Source: Aulostomus chinensis (taxonomy: Eukaryota > Chordata > Actinopteri > Syngnathiformes > Aulostomidae). From it: a DNA stretch of 64,000 bases. The notes beneath the pieces were generated by a model. The model was given only the letters and a program-made list of their open reading frames with translations. It searched no databases and was not told the DNA's origin. The first letter of the stretch is position 1. Each line of letters opens with the position of its first letter. The stretch covers positions 30,392,626 to 30,456,625 of the forward strand of contig JBBMOA010000009.1 of the NCBI GenBank assembly GCA_037954235.1, given 5' to 3'. Positions 15,938 through 29,488 of this stretch are shown here, one piece after another. The position numbers were made by a program, and so were the translations under genes.

Positions 15938-16552
15938 CTGAGGGGACAGAAGAGACAGAATCAAAGTTTAAAGTAAATACGAGAGGCCACGGCCAACATC
16001 TGGCTGATAAATACTAAAATTAACCTTCACTAGCAAGCAACCAAGTGGCAAAGAGAATCACTGAACTCCTTCGACAAAATCAGTTACAGAGAAAAATCCA
16101 ACCCCATGCAGGCAGCAGAAGAGCAAATGATATTTCCCTTGAAGGGGCTGTTTCTACACCATCTCCAGCAAGGTGAAGACTTGATTTCAGGCATTGAAAT
16201 ATGGAGCTTTGGTTCATTCTCTGTTAATTTTGTAATGTTGCTCCTCTTGTTTGAATTTTCTTACAGTTCTTTTTTTTTGTTGCAGTGTAATCTTTAGTCC
16301 ATTTGGTCAGTATGATTCCACTCTTATGCTTTCATATTCCTAGTCTAAGATGACAAGCAGCAGTGACTGGTTTGCACCCTAGAGACTGAACCTTGGAAAC
16401 TTTGAGGGGCTTCTAACAGAAGACTTATTGAGTGTATTGGGATCGAAATGATGATTTTTCACTGTTTGGGTATATAGAAGTTAATGGACAGGCTTGCTGT
16501 CACTTTCTTACTTTATTTTTCTTTTCTCTGATGAAACATTGTTACAGAAAAG
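15938..16552 (-). other. Upstream emilin3 intron, unique part
   Basis: No signal-peptide exon was recognised on the minus strand here. The sequence is ordinary and ends at the start of the giant array. Confidence 0.5.
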
Positions 16553-16679
16553 ATCCATCTATCTATCTATCATCTATCTATCATCTATCTATCTATCTAT
16601 CATCTATCTATCATCTATCTATCATCTATCATCTATCTATCATCTATCTATCTATCATCTATCCATCTATCTATCTATC

Positions 16680-16710
<31 letters not shown>

Positions 16711-17129
16711 ATCTATCTATCATCTATCTATCTATCATCTATCTATCATCTATCTATCATCTATCATCTATCTATCATCTATCTATCTATCATCTATCTA
16801 TCATCTATGTATCATCTATCTATCATCTATGTATCATCTATCTATCATCTATCTATCTATGTATCATCTATGTATCATCTATCTATCATCTATGTATCAT
16901 CTATCTATCTATCATCTATCTATCTATGTATCATCTATCTATCATCTATGTATCATCTATCATCTATCTATCATCTATGTATCATCTATCATCTATCTAT
17001 CATCTATGTATCATCTATCATCTATCTATCTATCTATCTATCTATCATCTATCATCTATCTATCATCTATCTATCTATCTATCATCTATCTATCATCTAT
17101 CTATCATCTATCATCTATCTATCATCTAT

Positions 17130-18005
17130 CTATCAATCATCTATCTATCTATCTATCATCTATCTATCATCTATCTATCTATCATCTATCTATCATCTAT
17201 GTATCATCTATCTATCATCTATCTATCATCTATCTATCATCTATGTATCATCTATCTATCATCTATCTATCATCTATCATCTATCTATCTATCATCTATC
17301 ATCTATCTATCCATCTATCATCTATCTATCATCTATCTATCATCTATCATCTATCTATCTATCATCTATCTATCATCTATCATCTATCTATCAATCATCT
17401 ATCTATCTATCTATATCTATCTATCTATCTATCTATCTATCATCTATGTATCATCTATCTATCATCTATCTATCATCTATGTATCATCTATCATCTACTA
17501 TCATCTATCTATCATCTATCATCTATCATCTATCTATCAATCATCTATCTATCTATCTATCATCTATCTATCTATCATCTATCTATCTATCTATCTATAT
17601 CTATCTATCTATCTATCATCTATGTATCATCTATCTATCATCTATCTATCATCTATGTATCATCTATCATCTATCTATCATCTATGTATCATCTATCATC
17701 TATCTATCATCTATGTATCATCTATCTATCATCTATCTATCATCTATCTATCATCTATCTATCTATCATCTATCTATCATCTATGTATCATCTATCTATC
17801 TATCATCTATGTATCATCTATCATCTATCTATCATCTATCTATCATCTATGTATCATCTATCATCTATCTATCTATCATCTATCTATCATCTATGTATCA
17901 TCTATCTATCTATCATCTATCATCTATGTATCATCTATCATCTATCTATCATCTATCTATCATCTATGTATCATCTATCTATCATCTATCTATCATCTAT
18001 CTATC

Positions 18006-18036
<31 letters not shown>

Positions 18037-19317
18037 ATCTATGTATCATCTATCTATCATCTATCTATCATCTATGTATCATCTATCATCTATCTATCAT
18101 CTATCTATCATCTATGTATCATCTATCTATCATCTATCTATCATCTATTTATCATCTATGTATCATCTATCATCTATCTATCATCTATCTATCATCTATC
18201 TATCATCTATCTATCTATCATCTATCTATCTATCATCTATCTATCATCTATCTATCTATCATCTATCTATCATCTATCTATCATCTATCTATCTATCTAT
18301 CTATTTATCATCTATGTATCATCTATCATCGATCTATCATCTATCTATCATCTATCTATCATCTATGTATCATCTATCTATCATCTATCTATCATCTATG
18401 TATCATCTATCATCTATGTATCATCTATCTATCATCTATCTATCATCTATCTATGATCTATCTATCATCTATCTATCTATCATCTATCTGTCTATCATCT
18501 ATCTATCATCTATCTATCTATCATCTATCTATCTATCATCTATCTGTCTATCATCTATCTATCATCTATCTATCATCTATGTATCATCTATCTATCATCT
18601 ATCTATCTATCTATCATCTATGTATCATCTATCATCTATCTATCATCTATCTATCATCTATGTATCATCTATCATCGATCATCTATCTATCTATCATCTA
18701 TCTATCTATCTATCTATCTATCATCTATCTATCATCTATCTATCAATCATCTATCTATCTATCTATCTAAATCTATCTATCTATCTATCTGTCATCTATG
18801 TATCATCTATCATCTATCTATCATCTATCATCTATCTATCTATCATCTATCATCTATGTATCATCTATCATCTATCTATCATCTATCATCTATCATCTAT
18901 CTATCATCTATCTATCAATCATCTATCATCTATCTATCATCTATCTATCATCTATCTATCATCTATCATCTATCGATCTATCTATCATCTGTCTATCATC
19001 TATCTATCTATCTATCATCTATGTATCATCTATCATCTATCTATCATCTATCTATCATCTATCTATCATCTATCATCTATCAATCTATCTATCTATCTAT
19101 CATCTATGTATCATCTATCATCTGTCTATCATCTATCTATCATCTATCTATCATCTATCATCGATCATCGATCTATCTATCATCTATCATCTATGTATCA
19201 TCTATCATCTATCTATCATCTATCTATCATCTATCTATCAATCATCTATCATCTATCTATCATCTATCTATCATCTATCTATCTATCTATCTATCATCTA
19301 TCTATCATCTATGTATC

Positions 19318-19356
<39 letters not shown>

Positions 19357-19771
19357 ATCTATGTATCATCTATCATCTATCTATCATCTATCATCTATGT
19401 ATCATCTATCTATCATCTATGTATCATCTATCATCTATCTATCATCTATCTACCATCTATCTATCAATCATCTATCTATCTATCTATCGAAATCTATCTA
19501 TTTATCTGTCTGTCATCTATGTATCATCTATCATCTATCTATCATCTATCTATCTATATCTATCTATCTATCTATCATCTATCTATCTATCTATCTATAT
19601 CTATCTATCATCTATCTATCATCTATCTATATCTATCTATCTATCTATCTATCATCTATCTATCTATCTATCTATATCTATCTATCATCTATCTGTCATC
19701 TATGTATCATCTATCCATCTATCTATCATCTATCTATCATCTATCTATCTATCATCTATCTATCTATATCG

Positions 19772-19805
<34 letters not shown>

Positions 19806-19980
19806 ATCTATCATCTATCTGTCATCTATGTATCATCTATCCATCTATCTATCTATCTATCTATCTATCTATATCTATCTATCATCTATCTATCATATAT
19901 CTATCTATCATCTATCTATTAATATCTATCTATCTATCTATCTATCTATCATCTATCTATCATCTATCTATCATCTATCT
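17130..19980 (+). repeat. Macro-unit 1 inside the TCTA array
   Basis: About 2.85 kb defined by rare variant words in fixed order: TCAATC at 17131, CCATCTATCATC at 17311, CTACTATC at 17495, TGATCT at 18454, CTAAATCT at 18767, CGAAATCT at 19488 and ATTAATATCT at 19918. The same order recurs in the next 3.6 kb. Confidence 0.7.
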
Positions 19981-21903
19981 ATCAATCATCTATCTATCTA
20001 TCTATCATCTATCTATCATCTATCTATCTATCATCTATCTATCATCTATGTATCATCTATCTATCATCTATCTATCATCTATCTATCATCTATGTATCAT
20101 CTATCTATCATCTATCTATCATCTATCATCTATCTATCTATCATCTATCATCTATCTATCCATCTATCATCTATCTATCATCTATCTATCATCTATCTAT
20201 CATCTATCATCTATCTATCTATCATCTATCTATCATCTATCATCTATCTATCAATCATCTATCTATCTATCTATATCTATCTATCTATCTATCTATCATC
20301 TATGTATCATCTATCTATCATCTATCTATCATCTATGTATCATCTATCATCTACTATCATCTATCTATCATCTATCATCTATCATCTATCTATCAATCAT
20401 CTATCTATCTATCTATCATCTATCTATCTATCATCTATCTATCTATCTATCTATATCTATCTATCTATCTATCTATCATCTATGTATCATCTATCTATCA
20501 TCTATCTATCATCTATGTATCATCTATCATCTATCTATCATCTATGTATCATCTATCATCTATCTATCATCTATGTATCATCTATCTATCATCTATCTAT
20601 CTATCATCTATCTATCATCTATGTATCATCTATCTATCTATCATCTATGTATCATCTATCATCTATCTATCATCTATCTATCATCTATGTATCATCTATC
20701 ATCTATCTATCTATCATCTATCTATCATCTATGTATCATCTATCTATCTATCATCTATCATCTATGTATCATCTATCATCTATCTATCATCTATCTATCA
20801 TCTATGTATCATCTATCTATCATCTATCTATCATCTATCTATCATCTATCTATCTATCTATCTATCTATCATCTATGTATCATCTATCTATCATCTATCT
20901 ATCATCTATGTATCATCTATCATCTATCTATCATCTATCTATCATCTATCTATCATCTATGTATCATCTATCTATCATCTATCTATCATCTATTTATCAT
21001 CTATGTATCATCTATCATCTATCTATCATCTATCTATCATCTATCTATCATCTATCTATCTATCATCTATCTATCTATCATCTATCTATCATCTATCTAT
21101 CTATCATCTATCTATCATCTATCTATCATCTATCTATCTATCTATCTATTTATCATCTATGTATCATCTATCATCTATCTATCATCTATCTATCATCTAT
21201 CTATCATCTATGTATCATCTATCTATCATCTATCTATCATCTATGTATCATCTATGTATCATCTATCATCTATCTATCATCTATCTATGATCTATCTATG
21301 ATCTATCTATGATCTATCTATCATCTATCTATCATCTATCTATCATCTATCTATCTATCATCTATCTGTCTATCATCTATCTATCATCTATCTATGTATC
21401 ATCTATCTATCTATCATCTATCTGTCTATCATCAATCTATCATCTATCTATCATCTATGTATCATCTATCTATCATCTATCTATCTATCTATCATCTATG
21501 TATCATCTATCATCTATCTATCATCTATCTATCATCTATGTATCATCTATCATCGATCATCTATCTATCTATCATCTATCTATCTATCTATCATCTATCT
21601 ATCATCTATCTATCAATCATCTATCTATCTATCTATCTAAATCTATCTATCTATCTATCTGTCATCTATGTATCATCTATCATCTATCTATCATCTATCA
21701 TCTATCTATCTATCATCTATCATCTATGTATCATCTATCATCTATCTATCATCTATCATCTATCATCTATCTATCATCTATCTATCAATCATCTATCATC
21801 TATCTATCATCTATCTATCATCTATCTATCATCTATCATCTATCGATCTTTCTATCATCTATGTATCATCTATCATCTATCTATCATCTATCTATCATCT
21901 ATC

Positions 21904-21934
<31 letters not shown>

Positions 21935-22881
21935 ATCTATGTATCATCTATCATCTATCTATCATCTATCTATCATCTATCTATCATCTATCTATCATCT
22001 ATCTATCTATCATCTATGTATCATCTATCTATCATCTATCTATCTATCTATCATCTATGTATCATCTATCATCTATCTATCATCTATCTATCACCTATGT
22101 ATCATCTATCATCGATCATCTATCTATCTATCATCTATCTATCTATCTATCATCTATCTATCATCTATCTATCAATCATCTATCTATCTATCTATCTAAA
22201 TCTATCTATCTATCTATCTGTCATCTATGTATCATCTATCATCTATCTATCATCTATCATCTATCTATCTATCATCTATCATCTATGTATCATCTATCAT
22301 CTTTCTATCATCTATCTATCATCTATCTATCAATCATCTATCTATCTATCTATCTATCTAAATCTATCTATCTATCTATCTGTCATCTATGTATCATCTA
22401 TCATCTATGTATCATCTATCATCTATCTATCTATCATCTATCATCTATGTATCATCTATCATCTATCTATCATCTATCATCTATCTATCATCTATCTATC
22501 ATCTATCTATCAATCATCTATCATCTATCTATCATCTATCTATCATCTATCTATCTATCTATCATCTATGTATCATCTATCATCTATCTATCATCTATCT
22601 ATCATCTATCTATCATCTATCATCTATCATCTATCTATCTATCTATCTATCTATCATCTATGTATCATCTATCATCTGTCTATCATCTATCTATCATCTA
22701 TCTATCATCTATCATCGATCATCTATCTATCTATCATCTATCATCTATGTATCATCTATCATCTATCTATCATCTATCTATCATCTATCTATCAATCATC
22801 TATCATCTATCTATCATCTATCTATCATCTATCTATCATCTATCATCTATCTATCTATCATCTATCTATCATCTATGTATC

Positions 22882-22928
<47 letters not shown>

Positions 22929-23550
22929 ATCTATGTATCATCTATCATCTATCTATCATCTATCATCTATGTATCATCTATCTATCATCTATGTATCATC
23001 TATCATCTATCTATCTATCTATCATCTATCTACCATCTATCTATCAATCATCTATCTATCTATCTATCGAAATCTATCTATTTATCTGTCTGTCATCTAT
23101 GTATCATCTATCATCTATCTATCATCTATCTATCTATATCTATCTATCTATCTATCTATCATCTATCTATCTATCTATCTATATCTATCTATCATCTATC
23201 TATCATCTATCTATCTATATCTATCTATCTATCATCTATCTATCTATCTATCTATATCTATCTATCATCTATCTGTCATCTATGTATCATCTATCCATCT
23301 ATCTATCATCTATCTATCATCTATCTATCTATCATCTATCTATCTATATCGATCTATCTATCTATCTATCTATCTATATCTATCATCTATCTGTCATCTA
23401 TGTATCATCTATCCATCTATCTATCTATCTATCTATCTATATCTATCTATCATCTATCTATCATATATCTATCTATCATCTATCTATTAATATCTATCTA
23501 TCTATCTATCTATCTATCATCTATCTATCATCTATCTATCTATCATCTAT
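19980..23550 (+). repeat. Macro-unit 2 inside the TCTA array (expanded copy)
   Basis: Repeats the marker order of macro-unit 1: TCAATC 19981, CCATCTATCATC 20160, CTACTATC 20351, TGATCT 21288, CTAAATCT 21637, CGAAATCT 23068, ATTAATATCT 23486. It is about 0.7 kb longer because the CTAAATCT segment occurs three times (21637, 22196, 22358). A partial third pass with CGAAATCT appears at 23909. Confidence 0.7.
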
Positions 23551-23632
23551 CTATATCTATCTATCTATCATCTATGTATCATCTATCTATCATCTATCTA
23601 TCATCTATCTATCTATCTATCATCTATCTATC

Positions 23633-23679
<47 letters not shown>

Positions 23680-24166
23680 ATCTATCTATCATCTATCTAT
23701 CATCTATGTATCATCTATCTATCATCTATCTATCTATCTATCATCTATGTATCATCTATCTATCTATCATCTATCTGTCTATCATCTATCTATCATCTAT
23801 CTATCATCTATCTATCATCTATCTATCATCTATCTATCTATCTATCATCTATGTATCATCTATCATCTATCTATCATCTATCTATCAATCATCTATCTAT
23901 CTATCTATCGAAATCTATCTATTTATCTATCTGTCATCTATGTATCATCTATCATCTATCTATCATCTATCTATCTATATCTATCTATCGATCTATCATC
24001 TATCTATCTATCTATCCATCTATATCTATCTATCATCTATCTATCTATCATCTATCTATCTATATCTATCTATCATCTATCTATCTATCATCTATCTATC
24101 TATATCTATCTATCATCTATCTATCATCTATCTATCTATATCTATCTATCTATCTATCTATCTATC

Positions 24167-24197
<31 letters not shown>

Positions 24198-24475
24198 ATC
24201 TATCTATCTATCTATCTATCTATCATCTATCCATCTATCTATCTATCTATCTATCTATCATCTATCTGTCATCTATGTATCATCTATCCATCTATCTATC
24301 ATCTATCTATCATCTATCTATCTATCTATCATCTATCTATCTATCTATCTATCTATCATCTATCTATCTATATCTATCATCTATCTGTCATCTATGTATC
24401 ATCTATCCATCTATCTATCTATCTATCTATCATCTATCTATCTATCTATCTATATCTATCTATCATCTATCTATC

Positions 24476-24507
<32 letters not shown>

Positions 24508-24636
24508 ATCTATCATCTATCTATCATCTATCTATCTATCATCTGTCATCTATCTATCTATCTATCTATCATCTATCTATCATCTGTCTATCTATCTATC
24601 ATCTATCTATCTATCTATCTATCCATCCATCCATCA

Positions 24637-25714
24637 TAAACAAGAGAGAAGAAGTATCACTCAGACAGATTTCCGTCTGAGTGTTCAAGTGTGTCCAGAT
24701 CCCCAAAAAATAATAATTTCCCCCATAACTACTTTGAACAGTTGTTGCATCATGCTGGAGCTGGAGCCTCTCTCCCATTCCCTCTCTTCATTGCAAGTGG
24801 AGCTATAGCAACTGCTAAATGTTCCCTTGGCCCCTGCGCAACACAGGAAATGATGATCTGCACTCTTTACACTCACATGTGAACCATTTCTTTCATTCTT
24901 TGGGGAGTATTTAGCAACACATGTGGCACTTAACGTTGCTGTTTCACAGCTGTTTCAGGACAAATAGAAGTGTTTGGAGGAGTAGAGGGGGACGTGGGGG
25001 CCAAAGAGTGTCTACTTGCCAAGTTAACAGGTTCAGAGGGCCAACAGACAGGACAGCCTGTCAGAGTCTGAGAAGCCGCCCACTGCTGCTTCCTACAAAT
25101 CACTTGACAGACTGTATGTGTCACCACCCTACCTGTGTTGACATATGGTAATAGCAGGGAGGAAAAGGGGCAGGAATCAGAATGACAGAGCTCCTTTCAT
25201 ATAAGTCTGACAACCTGCTGCCAGGTCATGTGTTTTTAAGGAAGAGGTGCTGATGACCTGAACTGATGTGGTAAGAGGGAAATTCTCAAACACTTCAGAA
25301 TGTAAACACACATTTTACTGGTCACTTCAACAGCTTTTCACAGTTGAAACCTCACTTTCAAGACTGTTTTGATGTTCCAAGTAAGAAAGGAAGCTTCTTT
25401 TGGTGCAGCATAATTGCTTCTAACAAATGGCACTGCGCTGATTTGTCCCTACTTCATCTTTTTTTTTCATTCCTAAAGGGGTTTAATTCTGATCACTCCC
25501 TCTGCTCTCCTACTCAGCTCAGTGTGATTTAGAAAGCCTTTGGTGCCAAATTACATGATATATTTTTCTTCATTTTTCAACATGTGAAAAGTCTCGAAAA
25601 GCTAGATTTATGCAAGATTATATGATAATAGAATGTTGTCATCCCAAAAAATCAGTGGCATAGTGAATGGGAGCATTGTTTTTCAAATTCTACACAGGGT
25701 TTGTATTTGCATAT
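24637..25714. other. Sequence right of the array, nothing recognised
   Basis: Ordinary complexity. A short open stretch after tgtttcag at about 24951-24958 was considered as an exon but lacks support. No signal-peptide exon for emilin3 was identified on the minus strand. Confidence 0.35.
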
Positions 25715-25718
25715 TTGA

Positions 25719-25880
25719 ATGGTAAATGGACTCATTATATTGCACCTTACTCAAATGTACTCATTCACACTCACACATTCATGGTGGAGCTGCCAAGCAG
25801 ACACCAGCCTAATTATGAGGACCAACTAGCGGGTCAGTGTTTGGCTCAAGGTCTGGGGCAGAGCTCTGGGGGTGGATGAG
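25719..25880 (-). repeat. Degenerate fragment of the tRNA-like SINE family
   Basis: Starts GGTAAATGGACTCA, the reverse complement of the terminal GAGTCCATTTACC of the element at 33172-33432, and keeps the CATGGTGGAGCTGCC region. Heavily mutated. Confidence 0.45.
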
Positions 25881-25949
25881 ATCCATCCTGGATATCTCAA
25901 GGCTCTGGATGTTTTAGGGCCATCTTGGTTGACACATCTCTGCAAAATT

Positions 25950-27800
25950 GCGATGCATTGATGAGTTCAGCTGAGTGTCGTCTGCACAGCAGTGAACATT
26001 AATGGAGTGTTTCCTGATCATGTGAACTAGAGGAAGCAGGTACAGGGTGAAGAGGACTGGTCCAAGCACAGACCCTTGTGGAACACCAGAACTGACTGTA
26101 GTGGTCTCAGAGGAACCATCATTAACTAGTACCAACTGAGATGACCTGGAAAATATGACCTGAACCAGTTTAGTGTGGTTCCTTTAATACCAGTGACAGG
26201 TTCCAGTCTCTGTAAAAGGATATGGTGGTCAATGGTACCAAAGCTGCACTGAGATCTAATCAGACCAGCACATAGACCAGTCCCTCATCTGGTACCAGTA
26301 GGAGGTCACTGGTAACTCTGACTAGTTCTGTTTCTGTGCTAGGATGAACCTGGAACCTGACTGAATCCTCCAATCAGCTGTTGCTGTGGAGAAGTCACAG
26401 AGCTGTTTAGCAACTGCTTTCTCCAGAACCTTGGAGAGAAAAGGAAGATGTGATGTTGGTCTGTAGTTGGTAGAACTTCTGGATCCAGGCTTGTTTTTTG
26501 AGGAGGGTTTAATTCCTGCTACTTTAAAGGACTGAGGGACGGAACCAGATACCAGTGCCACATTGATCATATCTAAGAGGGAGGGGCTAACGAGGGGAGA
26601 GAGTCTTGGAGCAGCTTAGTTGGGATGGGGTCTAGGAGACAGGTAGAGGTTTAGAGGAGGACATTATTGAACTGAGCTCATGAAGGCTGATGGGAGAAAA
26701 ACTATCCAAGTGTGTGTCTGGTCCTCCAGCTGCCTCTAAGGTTCTGGGTTCTAGGTGCCATGTTGTCAGTCTGGCTACTGAAGAGGAACCTGGGTTGTTC
26801 TTGTGTTCCTCTATTAGTGCTGAGTAGTCGGCTGCTCTGGTTCTACTAAGGGCTTTCTTCTAGGTTCTAAGGCCATCTTGCCAGACTCCATGTGACTCCT
26901 CCAGTTTGGAGCAGCGCCATCTTCTCTCCAGTTTCTGGGTTTCTTGTTGAAGCTGTCAGGTTCCAGAACCGTACCAAGGTGCTTGTTTCCTTGGATTCAT
27001 AGTTTTCTGTTTTAGTGGGCCAGTAGAGTCCAGAGTTGTTGCTAAGGTGCCTGCTGCTCTATGGATAAAATGATCAGTTTGGGAGGGACTAAGGTGGACA
27101 ACAGCGTCCTCTGTTACAGTGGGACATGACACTGAATTTAGCACCAATGGAACCACTTCCTTAAATCCAGGTGTGGCCTGATCAGACAAACATCTGGAAA
27201 CTACAGTTTTCCTGAGTGGAGTGTAGCTGATCAGTCCAAATTCCAAAGTGATTGATTGGTGGTCTGATAAAAGCGTTCTGTGGAAACACAACCAGATGTT
27301 CAGCTTCAGTTCCACATGTTAGGAGGAGGTGGAGGTGTGGTTGTGACAGTGAGGGGTTCATGGACAGACTGATGGACACCAGTTGAGTCTAGAATAGAGA
27401 GAAATGCAGTACCAGACTGTGGTTATCAACATCCTCATGAATACTGAAGTCTCCTCCAATCATGACTTGATCTGATTTAGAACTAAACTGATAGAAACTC
27501 TGAGGATTCAGATCAGAATCCAGAGTCAGGACCAGGAGGACGGTCCTCAATCATCAATCAGAGAGGCTGGAGAGTTTCCAGGCTGGAGGAGACAAACTGA
27601 GAATCAGGCTTTCAGAGGAATGGAAACTTCTTCTGGTTTGGGATTTATTCCTAAACTGGTGTCAACAATGGCAGCAGCGCCACCTCCTGGGCCAAAGTCT
27701 GGAGGAATGTGAGTGTTCCTGTGACTGGAGGAGTGGATTCATTCAGACTAGCATCCTCATCGTCACCAGCCAGGTTTCAGTGAGACTCAGCAGGTCAACA
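25950..27800 (-). pseudogene. LINE ORF2: endonuclease and reverse transcriptase, broken
   Basis: ORF2 in pieces on the minus strand. Endonuclease traces include LSLTETWL (about 27795-27818) and the GLISYTPLRK region near 27225. The linker has PLKQKTMNPRKQAPWY (about 26975-27020). Reverse transcriptase follows with SVPQSFKVAGIKP, STNYRPTSHLPFLSKVLEK (about 26420-26475), SGVPQGSVLGPVLF (about 26045-26087) and CCADDTQLNSS, where the catalytic YADD has become CADD. Several frameshifts and stops separate these blocks. The domain order EN-RT and the phrases are those of CR1/L2/Rex1-type fish LINEs. It cannot encode a working enzyme. Confidence 0.8.
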
Positions 27801-27999
27801 CAACTGTCAGATATCAGAGGCTATTTTGATTAGGTTTTTCTGATTGACTCCTCTACAAGTACAATTGGAGTGAATAAACTGGGTGGGTAACTGCCCCCTA
27901 GTGGACGCGCAGAGAAGCGTGGAAGACGGCAGCTCTGCTTCCTGGTCTGAACTCTGGGTTCTCAGGGTTCTGGTTCTATTATAAACTGGGTCATATTTC

Positions 28000-28798
28000 T
28001 AGAAATGAATGCCGTCCCTCCTAATCACACCAGGTCTCCCCCAGAAAGTTTTCCATTTGTCAATGAAGCCCACGTGGTTTGCTGGACGCCACCTCGACAG
28101 CCAGCGGTTGAACGACGACATGCGGCTAAACGTGGTCGCTGGTCCGATGAGATAGGGGTCCAGAGACACGATGGAGTCCGACATCATTTTCACAAATGTA
28201 CACACTCCCTCCATATTAATTTTTGTGACCTCCGACTGGTGTAGTCGGATGTCATTACCGCCGACGTGAATATTGATTTTATCATGTTTACGTTTACTTT
28301 TAGCCAGTAGGTTCGAATTTGACTCAATGTCGCCCTCTCTGGCTGCTGGAATACACTTGACTGTGGTTACCCGGCCGCTAATTTCATGTTTCTCAGAATG
28401 GAACTTCCAATTACCAGAGTGGTTTTCTCGGCGGGTGTGTCGCTGAGTGGGAGAACCTGTTCAAGATGTGAAGCGGTGGTTTGTCGCTGACAGCAGGCTT
28501 CTACTAGGGACTATGCTTCCTTTGGACAGTCACCCACTCGCCCTGGTTTCCCGACCACTCGGGAGCTGCTCGGGAAGTGCTAGTCGCGGCTAAGCTAACG
28601 GGGCTCTGCACCAGCTAATGGGGACTGGCTAGCTCTAGTGGCTAATTGTTTGGATCCATGAATGCGGAGCCGCCGCAGGTCCAATGAAACCTTGCTATGC
28701 CTCGCCTCCAACACTACAGTATCACTAAAGGAGGCAGAGGAGTAACTGAATATGTGGCACACTGAGCACGAGAGAGGAGAGTGAGAAGGAGAAGCCAT
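28000..28798 (-). pseudogene. LINE ORF1 with SGNH/GDSL esterase-like region, broken
   Basis: ORF1 of the same element. The start is MASPSHSPLSCSVC at 28798. After a frame change comes an esterase-like segment, INIHVGGNDIRLHQSEVTKI (about 28215-28275), FSRMSSFNRWLSRW, and RRDGIHF near 28005, where the GxND and DGIH blocks of the SGNH hydrolase fold are visible. Such ORF1 proteins bind the element RNA or membranes in CR1-group LINEs. Frame breaks make it a relic. Confidence 0.75.
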
Positions 28799-28800
28799 CG

Positions 28801-29160
28801 CTAGCTTACGAGAGGAGAATTTACAGGAAAGAGACTGTGGCTACAAGTCAGATGATCTATTAAACATCGGCCAAATAAAGCAATTAGGTATGTAGTTTTG
28901 CCAGGTAATTAGTCATTGAAATAAGGAATTAACAGGGATGATCACACTTTAGCGAGTGCAACGAAGCAAAGCACTACGTTCAACAACGCACAGAAAAAGG
29001 AAATGAGGTCACACGCTTACTGCAACGTTATTTTATTTTACCACTCAGTGCACTGTCTGTGCATTTAGGTCAGACTCTGACCCATAATAAAGGATGAGTG
29101 GAAAGACTTAAGTTTTTGGCCAAATCAAAGTGAAATTGTTTTTGTAGATGAAATATTATT
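28801..29160. other. Short spacer, nothing recognised
   Basis: Between the LINE 5' end and the Harbinger remnant. No feature is visible. Confidence 0.4.
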
Positions 29161-29201
29161 TGTGATAAATACCAATAGACTATCAAATTTCTTTCTTTTT
29201 T

Positions 29202-29447
29202 TCAAAGTATTGTCTTTATTCGTGGTTCCATGGCTCCAGCAGTTTGGAATAAATAACATATTGCTTCAACTGAGAACCTGGAGTGTTCATAGAGAATGAC
29301 ATCAGGAAAAGATAGTGGATTATTCTGGTCTCTGAATACTCTCTCCCGCCGAAGAGAACCTTGCACAGTAATTGCGCCAAGGTCAACCCGATCATTCAAA
29401 AATGGTGATGCCATTTTCAAAAGAGATTGTTGGTGAAAGGGCAGCAC
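29202..29447 (-). pseudogene. Harbinger transposase N-terminal fragment
   Basis: Reads MASPFLNDRVDLGAITVQGS and then RRERVFRDQNNPLSFPD, followed by LYEHSRFSVEAICYL. This matches the usual opening of fish PIF/Harbinger transposases (two Arg-rich helices then the YERYRFS-like block). It ends without the DDE catalytic core. A relic of the outer element, or an internally deleted copy. Confidence 0.65.
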
Positions 29448-29488
29448 TTTTTACAGCCGATTTAAGCTGAAACTCTGAACATAACCAG

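Larger units (their letters stand above)
16553..24636. repeat. 8.1-kb (TCTA/TCA)n array (GATA-type satellite)
   Basis: Almost the whole stretch is a concatenation of the tetramer TCTA with interspersed trimers TCA, producing units of 7, 11, 15 and more bases such as ATCTATC and ATCTATCTATC. Point variants recur (GTATC, TGTC, CCATC, TCGATC, AAATC). The opposite strand is GATA/GATGATA-type, the class of repeat known from Bkm minor satellite. Both edges are abrupt (CAGAAAAGATCCATCTA on the left, CCATCCATCCATCATAAAC on the right). It contains no stop codons in the plus frames, so very long Ser/Ile/Tyr/Leu frames appear; these are not genes. Confidence 0.97.
25915..28800 (-). mobile_element. CR1/L2-group LINE, 5' complete and 3' truncated
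   Basis: An antisense non-LTR retrotransposon. From its 5' end (28.8 kb) come ORF1 start, an SGNH-type esterase segment, an endonuclease segment and the first two thirds of reverse transcriptase, all with frameshifts. The similarity to the 34.1-kb copy stops at about 25950, just after the ADDTQL motif, so the remaining polymerase and the 3' UTR are gone. LINEs are usually 5'-truncated, so the missing 3' part implies a later deletion or rearrangement. Confidence 0.8.

Noticed and set aside
16432..24808. Very long plus-strand reading frames (up to about 1,490 codons) of Ser, Ile, Tyr and Leu
   Set aside because: They result from the TCTA/TCA repeat having no stop codons in any plus frame. All three frames are open at once, and there is no promoter, splice or composition support.
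24958..25072. Open plus-strand stretch after tgtttcag reading QIEVFGGVEGD
   Set aside because: About 37 codons, no recognised family, no partner exon on the plus strand nearby. Chance is as likely.
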